Shown here piece after piece: positions 59,446 to 64,000 of a stretch of DNA of 64,000 nt. Location of the stretch: positions 1 to 64,000 of the forward strand of contig DCHR01000016.1 in the NCBI GenBank assembly GCA_002315375.1, written 5' to 3'. The number at the start of each line of letters is the position of its first letter. The first letter of the stretch is position 1. Position numbers and translations under genes: made by a program. The stretch comes from Treponema sp. UBA1747 (GTDB taxonomy: Bacteria > Spirochaetota > Spirochaetia > Treponematales > Treponemataceae). The notes under the pieces were generated by a model. That model made no database searches. It was not told the DNA's origin and saw only the letters and a program-made list of their open reading frames with translations.

Positions 59446-60130
59446 CTTCATCGCCTCATCAACTTTCTGGGGTGCTTTCATTACACTTCTGTTTTTCTTT
59501 ATCGGTGACTGGCTTTTCAGAAAAACAAAATTCTTTTTATTCAGTCCTCTTCTGATTTCTGTAACTCTCTGTATTGTTTTCCTTTGCGTTACCAAGATTC
59601 CTTTTACAGAATATGAAGCAAGTGCAAAAGTGATTTCCTGGTTTCTGACTCCATGTACAGTTGCCCTGGCAATTCCACTTTATGAACAGTTTGAAAAATT
59701 AAAGGAAAATGCTTTTGCCATTCTGGCTGGAATTCTTACAGGTGTTATCGTAAACCTGGCAAGCGTTTACGCTTTGTGCGTGGTTTTCAAAATCGGTCAC
59801 ACAGAATATGTTTCCCTGCTTCCAAAATCAATTACCACTGCAATCAGCTTTGCCATTACACAGCAGTATGAAGGCCATGTTGCCATAACTGCCATGATGG
59901 TTATTCTGGCAGGAAATGTTGGAAATCTTTTTGCTGAAGTAATCTGTAAGCTCTGCAGAATTACGGAACCTGTTGCAGTGGGAGTAGCAATCGGAACTTC
60001 AAGCCACGCTTTGGGAACTTCAAAAGCTCTCCAGATTGGTGATACTGAAGGTGCCATGAGCGGACTTTCAATTGCAGTAACAGGATTGATTACAGTTCTT
60101 ATGATGCCTTTATTTGCAAATCTGATTTAA
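59429..60130 (+). CDS. lrgB: LrgB-family membrane protein
   Basis: A 233-residue multi-pass protein of the LrgB/CidB family. Conserved segments are WFLTPCTVALAIPLYEQ, LPKSITTAISFAI and AVAIGTSSHALGTSKA. It partners LrgA in the membrane. ATG 59429 has AGGAGG six bases upstream and overlaps the lrgA stop by 17 bases. The complex could exchange pyruvate or another small anion with the cytoplasmic pool used by the hydrogenase. Confidence 0.92.
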   Translation: MQMLNNFIASSTFWGAFITLLFFFIGDWLFRKTKFFLFSPLLISVTLCIVFLCVTKIPFTEYEASAKVISWFLTPCTVALAIPLYEQFEKLKENAFAILAGILTGVIVNLASVYALCVVFKIGHTEYVSLLPKSITTAISFAITQQYEGHVAITAMMVILAGNVGNLFAEVICKLCRITEPVAVGVAIGTSSHALGTSKALQIGDTEGAMSGLSIAVTGLITVLMMPLFANLI

Positions 60131-60147
60131 GTTCAAATGAGGCAAAG

Positions 60148-60179
60148 GTGGGTTTGATGCTTCAACAAGCTCAACCACC
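60148..60179. repeat. REP-like repeat, TTCAACAAGCTCAA variant
   Basis: GGTGGGTTTGA and TCAACCACC partly pair around TGCTTCAACAAGC, resembling the TTCGACAAGCTCAG repeat. A related segment CTCAACCACC recurs at about 60218-60227. Confidence 0.5.
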
Positions 60180-60243
60180 CCAAGCCACAGGCCGCAATCG
60201 TAACCAGGTTCTAAAAACTCAACCACCTCTCTTCACAAAAAAG

Positions 60244-60268
60244 AAAGCTCCGGAAAAACCGGAGCTTT
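60244..60268. terminator. Bidirectional intrinsic terminator
   Basis: AAAGCTCCGG, AAAAA, CCGGAGCTTT. It lies at the convergent ends of lrgB and the flavin reductase-rubredoxin. Confidence 0.85.
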
Positions 60269-60272
60269 TGCT

Positions 60273-60896
60273 TTACGCATAAACAGGTTCAAAATCGTCT
60301 TTATCGTGACCGCATAAAGGACAGGTAAAGTCGGCAGGAAGTTCTGCGCCTTCGTAAACATAATTACATATTTTACAGCGCCATCCTACGATTTTCTTTT
60401 CCGGTGCCTGAGCAGGAGCTGCAGGTTTCGGTTTGATTTTATTCTGATAATCAGAATAGGTTATTGGGTTTTTATCACTTGTTACAACTGCATCTACTAC
60501 TTCTGCAATGAACAATGTATGACTTCCAAGGTCGATTTTCTCGACTACTTTCCCGCTGATTACTGCACAGGTAGACCAGGACAGATATGGAACTCCGTTT
60601 ACATCAACCGGCAAAGGAAGTCCGTCCATTTTATCTACATTTCGTCCTGACTGAAATCCCCAGTGTTTGATTGTTTCAAAAGTTGTAGTTTCATCAAGAA
60701 GACTCAGTGCAAAAACTCCGCTCTCCTTGATGAGATCACAGGTATAATTGGTATTCAGAACAGAAATAGCAATCCGTGTAGGAGAATTAGCAATCTGCAT
60801 GCAAGTATTTGTGATACATCCGTTTGCTTTATCTCCGGATTTGGTGGAAAGCATAAAAACGCCATAACTCAATTTATAAAAAGCTTTATTGTCCAT
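60273..60896 (-). CDS. Flavin reductase-rubredoxin fusion
   Basis: A 207-residue two-domain protein. Residues 1-150 are a flavin-reductase-like FMN-binding split barrel (LSYGVFMLSTKSGDKANGCI, SVLNTNYTCDLI). Residues 163-207 are a rubredoxin (WRCKICNYVYEG, DFTCPLCGHDKDDFEPV) with four Cys for one iron. This is the high-molecular-weight rubredoxin arrangement, which passes electrons to flavodiiron or oxidative-stress proteins in anaerobes. GGAG-like box upstream. Stands alone. Confidence 0.93.
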   Translation of the reverse strand: MDNKAFYKLSYGVFMLSTKSGDKANGCITNTCMQIANSPTRIAISVLNTNYTCDLIKESGVFALSLLDETTTFETIKHWGFQSGRNVDKMDGLPLPVDVNGVPYLSWSTCAVISGKVVEKIDLGSHTLFIAEVVDAVVTSDKNPITYSDYQNKIKPKPAAPAQAPEKKIVGWRCKICNYVYEGAELPADFTCPLCGHDKDDFEPVYA

Positions 60897-60978
60897 TTTT
60901 TCTCCTTAAGAATTATGGCTTCATTATTTTACTGTTTCCTTAATCTGTCAATTCAGTTTTTCTGAAGATTCAGGCCTC

Positions 60979-62754
60979 TCAGGCACAAAACCCTACTCTG
61001 CGGGTTGTTTCTTCTGCACAGAAAGTTTCATGTTCACACATTTCTACTATTGCATCCATTTCGGGTCTGTCCCCTGAAATCACTTCTTCAATTTCAATTT
61101 TTCGGGCAATGTTATCAATCTGTCCCCCGCTGAATTCATAATTTGAAGCAAGGTGAAGGGCTTCGGATTCAGAAAGAAAGGCCAGTTTACTCTGCCAGAT
61201 TTTTGCACGGGCAGAAACCTCAGGCTTTTCAAACTTAACCTTGAAAAGGAAACGGCGGTCAAAAGCACTGTCCATATTTTCAGCAAGGTTTGTAGTAGCA
61301 ATAAGGATTCCGTCAAGGTTTTCAATTTCTTCAAGGAAAATATTCTGAAGAGCATTTTCCGTCTGACGGCAATTTGCATCTCCAAGCTCACGGCGCTTTG
61401 AAATAATGGCGTCTGCTTCATTAATAAAGAGAATCGGAATCTTCTGACCATTTTTTCTGGCCGCGTCACAGGCTTCTCTGTAATTAACAAAAATCTTTTT
61501 GGTCAGGCGTTCGCTTTCCCCGAACCATTTTGTTTTTGTTTCACTGATATCAACCTGAACAACAGGTCTTCCTGTTTTTTTTGCAATCTGAAGAACACTT
61601 TCTGTTTTACCGGTTCCAGGAGCTCCGAAGAAAAGAGCAGTTACACCTTTATGCATTCCTTTCTTTTCCATACGTTCCTGCAGCGCTTTGAAATTTTCTT
61701 CTTCAAAAGCATTATAAATTGTAGAAAGCTGGGCTTCCATTTCCAGACTGTAGAACAGGGTTTTAGGAGAAATTTTGTCCGGAAGAAGAGAACAGGAAGT
61801 TTCATCCTGTGTAAAGCACATGGCATCTTCACCCAAAAGAACTCTGAGTCCTTTGTTTGTAATGAAAATCTCTGTTTTGTCGGCGAACTCAGAAGCTTCA
61901 AGGTCTACAAGTCCCTGACTCTGGAGAAAATGTTTTCCTGAAGTAAACTGATTTTTTGCCACTGCTTTTTCAGCACCAGAATAAAATCTTCTGATAACTA
62001 CACCAAGGTTAACAAAAGACTCCTGAATCCGCAAAGCACAAAGAGTATAAAGAATAAAACGTTCGTTACTTTGTTTTACAATTTTTTTAAGTTCTTTAAT
62101 TCCCTGCTTTGTTTTGAATTCTTCTTCGAGGTCAGCCATCTGTTCCATGGTGTGGTCGGTAAAGGTTGCACGGTTATTTTCGATAGCATCATATACCTTA
62201 CCGAAGAAGGTATAAATATCAGTTTCATTTTTTCTTTTTTTGAGCTTCAGTTTTTTCCCCTGAATAATACAATTCAGCGCTTCCTTTGAAACAGAATAAC
62301 CGTCACTTCCACCACGACGGAAACCTCCGCTGGAAGCTCCAAAATCAATAAGTCCCCGGTCTACCATTTTCTTAACATCTCCTTCGTAACGAAGAAGTGA
62401 GACAAGGGGAATTCCAAGATATCTGGAAATTGATGAAAAATCATTTTTGTTGTTGGTATGCATGATATAAAGAGCACAGAAAATCATTGTCTGCACTTCG
62501 TTTGTGCCAAGATATGCAGAAGCTCTGGCAAGAAGCTCTTTCTGTTCATCCAGTGAAACTCCGGATTCCCCCTGAAACCCCTTTCTGTCCATACCGGAAT
62601 CCAGGTCATCATCATTCCTCTGAAAATTTTCCTGCCCCTGTGAAGAGGTTCTGATATTTTCGGCAACCATAATAATTACATCTGAGATTGAAAGATTTTC
62701 TGAGTCAGTCTTATTAAAGACTTCATCTACAAGTGATTTTTTGTTTGTTTCCAT
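60979..62754 (-). CDS. AAA+ ATPase of unknown function
   Basis: A 591-residue protein. Residues about 60-370 form an uncharacterised N-terminal region, with a winged-helix-like patch (DFSSISRYLGIPLVSLLRYE) and charged helices. The AAA+ core has Walker A GAPGTGKTE, Walker B ILFINEADAI with Asn-Glu instead of Asp-Glu, sensor 1 IATTN, and an Arg finger DRRFLFKVKF. This resembles classic-clade (FtsH/p97-like) ATPases with single rings. AGGAG precedes ATG 62754. A GGGGACAGAC unit encodes SGDRPE near the C-terminus. Substrate unknown. Confidence 0.82.
   Translation of the reverse strand: METNKKSLVDEVFNKTDSENLSISDVIIMVAENIRTSSQGQENFQRNDDDLDSGMDRKGFQGESGVSLDEQKELLARASAYLGTNEVQTMIFCALYIMHTNNKNDFSSISRYLGIPLVSLLRYEGDVKKMVDRGLIDFGASSGGFRRGGSDGYSVSKEALNCIIQGKKLKLKKRKNETDIYTFFGKVYDAIENNRATFTDHTMEQMADLEEEFKTKQGIKELKKIVKQSNERFILYTLCALRIQESFVNLGVVIRRFYSGAEKAVAKNQFTSGKHFLQSQGLVDLEASEFADKTEIFITNKGLRVLLGEDAMCFTQDETSCSLLPDKISPKTLFYSLEMEAQLSTIYNAFEEENFKALQERMEKKGMHKGVTALFFGAPGTGKTESVLQIAKKTGRPVVQVDISETKTKWFGESERLTKKIFVNYREACDAARKNGQKIPILFINEADAIISKRRELGDANCRQTENALQNIFLEEIENLDGILIATTNLAENMDSAFDRRFLFKVKFEKPEVSARAKIWQSKLAFLSESEALHLASNYEFSGGQIDNIARKIEIEEVISGDRPEMDAIVEMCEHETFCAEETTRRVGFCA
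61063..61074. repeat. GGGGACAGACCC unit inside the AAA+ gene
   Basis: On the minus strand GGGGACAGACCC encodes Gly-Asp-Arg-Pro (a different frame from the other in-gene copies, which give Gly-Thr-Asp). Confidence 0.5.
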
Positions 62755-63013
62755 ATATGTTTCTCCTGATTAATTTACAAAGACAAGATAAATCCAGTCA
62801 GTCTCACCATGAGAGACCTTTCTGCTTTTTTATTATTTTTTATGTAAAAGGCAGGTTTTTATTGCTCATTAAAAGCTCCGTTTTAGCTGTTTGGGGACCC
62901 CAGCAAGTTGGATTAAATCGGGTAACAGATTATTTTATGGAACAACGTCCACAGAATATATTTACTGAGAAAAATGGAAATCGTGCAGAAAAAAAATTAA
63001 ATGTACGTTTAAT
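62755..63013. other. AT-rich intergenic region with hairpins
   Basis: A 259-bp gap upstream of the AAA+ gene and downstream of the Rrf2 gene. It includes AAATGTACGTTTAATT at about 62998-63013 that can pair with the following AAACATTT (63017-63024), and GTCTC/GAGAC at about 62798-62816. No believable gene is seen. Confidence 0.45.
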
Positions 63014-63424
63014 TCAAACATTTCCATCCAAAATGTCCTGGATGGTGATGCTGAAAATGTAATCCGAGATGACGGAATTCAGATGACTCCACATAGGAAG
63101 AGTTTTGCAGGTTTTTGCCTTTTCACACTGATTAGGATTGCAATCAAGACAGGCAACCGGGGCAAGTGAATCTTCTGTAAGCTTAAGCACTTCCCCAACC
63201 TTTATTTCTGAGGCCGGTTTTACCAGTTTATAACCGCCGCTTTTTCCACGCTGCCCGTCCAGCAAATTGTTTTTCACAAGAAGGGCAACGATTGCTTCGG
63301 CATACTTCAAAGAGATTTCCTGCTTTTCCGAAAGTTCGGCAAGAGAAACTCTTTCTTCTTTTTTCCTGGAACTCAGTTCCACCAGAATACGAATGGCATA
63401 ACGACCACGAGTTGAAACCAGCAT
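63014..63424 (-). CDS. Rrf2-family transcription regulator
   Basis: A 136-residue winged-helix protein. STRGRYAIRILVEL and QRGKSGGYKL are typical of Rrf2/IscR; three or four Cys in CLDCNPNQCEKAKTC may hold an Fe-S cluster as in IscR. It would regulate Fe-S or sulfur/cysteine genes. Its ATG follows the mnmA stop directly (TAA then ATG), so both are on one mRNA. Cluster binding is inferred from the Cys pattern. Confidence 0.88.
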   Translation of the reverse strand: MLVSTRGRYAIRILVELSSRKKEERVSLAELSEKQEISLKYAEAIVALLVKNNLLDGQRGKSGGYKLVKPASEIKVGEVLKLTEDSLAPVACLDCNPNQCEKAKTCKTLPMWSHLNSVISDYIFSITIQDILDGNV

Positions 63425-64000
63425 TTATTTAATTCCCCGGCTGATTATTCCGCCGCCAATAATAACTCCGTTCTGATAAAGAACGGCACTCTGTCCGGGA
63501 GCCACAGCTCTCTGAGGAGTTTCAAATTTAATAAGCCATGGTTTTCCTTTGTATTCAGACTTGTCATCCTCTGCCGGAACATAGGCACTAATCTTACATG
63601 GAACAGGTCTGCTTGCAAGCCTGATTTTCACCAGGGCTTCAATTTCGCTTCCTTCAGGAGGTTCAATATTTCCAGGCCAGACAAAATCATCTGCAATAAG
63701 GGAAGTTGAATCCAGTTCTTCATTTTTGGCCAGAACAACCAGATTGTTTTTTGCATCGATTGAGTGAACATAAACCGGATAACCTACTGCTACATCGAGC
63801 CCCTTTCTCTGTCCGATTGTATAATGCTCAATTCCTCTGTGACGTCCAAGAATATGTCCGTCCAGATCAATTATATCTCCCGGAATACTTGGCTTGTCGG
63901 CAAAAAGAGCGTCCCTGTATTCTTCACCTACAAAATCCTGGCTTTCTTCACGGTTTGCTGCATCCAGACTGGCTTTTCGTGCAAGCTCAAAAACTTCTGA
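63425..64000 (-). CDS. mnmA: tRNA-specific 2-thiouridylase MnmA (3' part, cut by window edge)
   Basis: The open frame runs off the window end and gives the C-terminal 191 residues. Conserved segments are NREESQDFVGEEY, PGDIIDLDGHILGRHRGIEH, YTIGQRKGLDVAVGYPVYV and the beta-barrel end with APGQSAVLYQNGVIIGGG. MnmA puts sulfur on U34 of Lys, Glu and Gln tRNAs, taking persulfide from a cysteine desulfurase. The catalytic Cys lie upstream or outside. Co-transcription with the Rrf2 regulator ties tRNA thiolation to Fe-S/sulfur status. Confidence 0.93.
   Translation of the reverse strand, partial: SEVFELARKASLDAANREESQDFVGEEYRDALFADKPSIPGDIIDLDGHILGRHRGIEHYTIGQRKGLDVAVGYPVYVHSIDAKNNLVVLAKNEELDSTSLIADDFVWPGNIEPPEGSEIEALVKIRLASRPVPCKISAYVPAEDDKSEYKGKPWLIKFETPQRAVAPGQSAVLYQNGVIIGGGIISRGIK

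Noticed and set aside
59047..60130. Holin/antiholin of a prophage
   Set aside because: The pair is the chromosomal LrgA/LrgB family, coupled to a metabolic gene; no phage genes are near.
62733..63062. 109-codon plus-strand frame in the AAA+/Rrf2 gap
   Set aside because: No ribosome site, odd composition, overlaps the starts and ends of real genes, includes the hairpin repeats.

Overview
The window looks like chromosome of a carbohydrate-fermenting, host-associated Treponema (Spirochaetota). The inference rests on gene content: many lipoproteins with spirochaete-style lipoboxes, periplasmic LysM proteins, a DUF3996-like small outer-membrane barrel, a fused PyrK-PyrD, a group-B-like [FeFe] hydrogenase, and cytoplasmic glycoside hydrolases for arabinose- and glucan-containing plant polysaccharides. 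No rRNA, tRNA, CRISPR array, prophage or intact insertion sequence was seen. Coding density is high, and several convergent gene pairs overlap at their stop codons.

Layout. 0-5.3 kb: a hairpin-rich repeat cluster, a CrtO-type acyltransferase-like membrane protein, cupin, GNAT, a type IV prepilin peptidase, sfsA, an esterase, a LysE-type exporter and a sugar-isomerase-like TIM barrel. 5.3-12 kb: patatin, a sugar-binding-like lipoprotein and a GH43 enzyme, then a Cache-HAMP pseudo-kinase coupled to an EAL phosphodiesterase. 12-28.7 kb: a large lipoprotein, an iron alcohol dehydrogenase, a 228-bp MITE-like element, GH127, VapBC, PyrK-PyrD, a lipoprotein/LysM pair, a NUDIX hydrolase, a cytidylate-kinase-like protein, a second GH43, GH9, a PfkB kinase and a HAD phosphatase. 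28.8-35.4 kb: a 2057-residue RHS/YD-repeat protein ending in an NlpC/P60-like domain, followed by an overlapping exported candidate immunity protein. 35.5-48.9 kb: shikimate kinase, SlyD, Nfu, a phosphodiester-glycosidase lipoprotein, two cation/proton antiporters, a lytic transglycosylase, a DnaK-substrate-domain/LysM hybrid, a UDG-like protein, PTS enzyme I and an outer-membrane barrel. 49-64 kb: Der, a ModF-like ABC ATPase, a small HTH regulator, a chemoreceptor, a MutS-like ATPase, [FeFe] hydrogenase with LrgA/LrgB, a flavin reductase-rubredoxin, an AAA+ ATPase, an Rrf2 regulator and the 3' part of mnmA.

How the parts may work together. The four glycosidases (two GH43, GH127, GH9) lack signal peptides, so they probably finish imported oligosaccharides in the cytoplasm; PfkB, HAD, PTS enzyme I and the alcohol dehydrogenase belong to sugar phosphorylation and fermentation. 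The hydrogenase is translationally coupled to LrgAB, whose relatives include pyruvate transporters, suggesting a pyruvate/H2 module.

The clearest global signals are (i) many genes on both strands with a TATAAT-like -10, often TGnTATAAT, only 5-10 bases before the start codon and without a Shine-Dalgarno, implying leaderless mRNAs; (ii) at least three interspersed repeat families, one of which lies inside coding sequences; and (iii) an RHS effector/candidate-immunity pair aimed at peptidoglycan.
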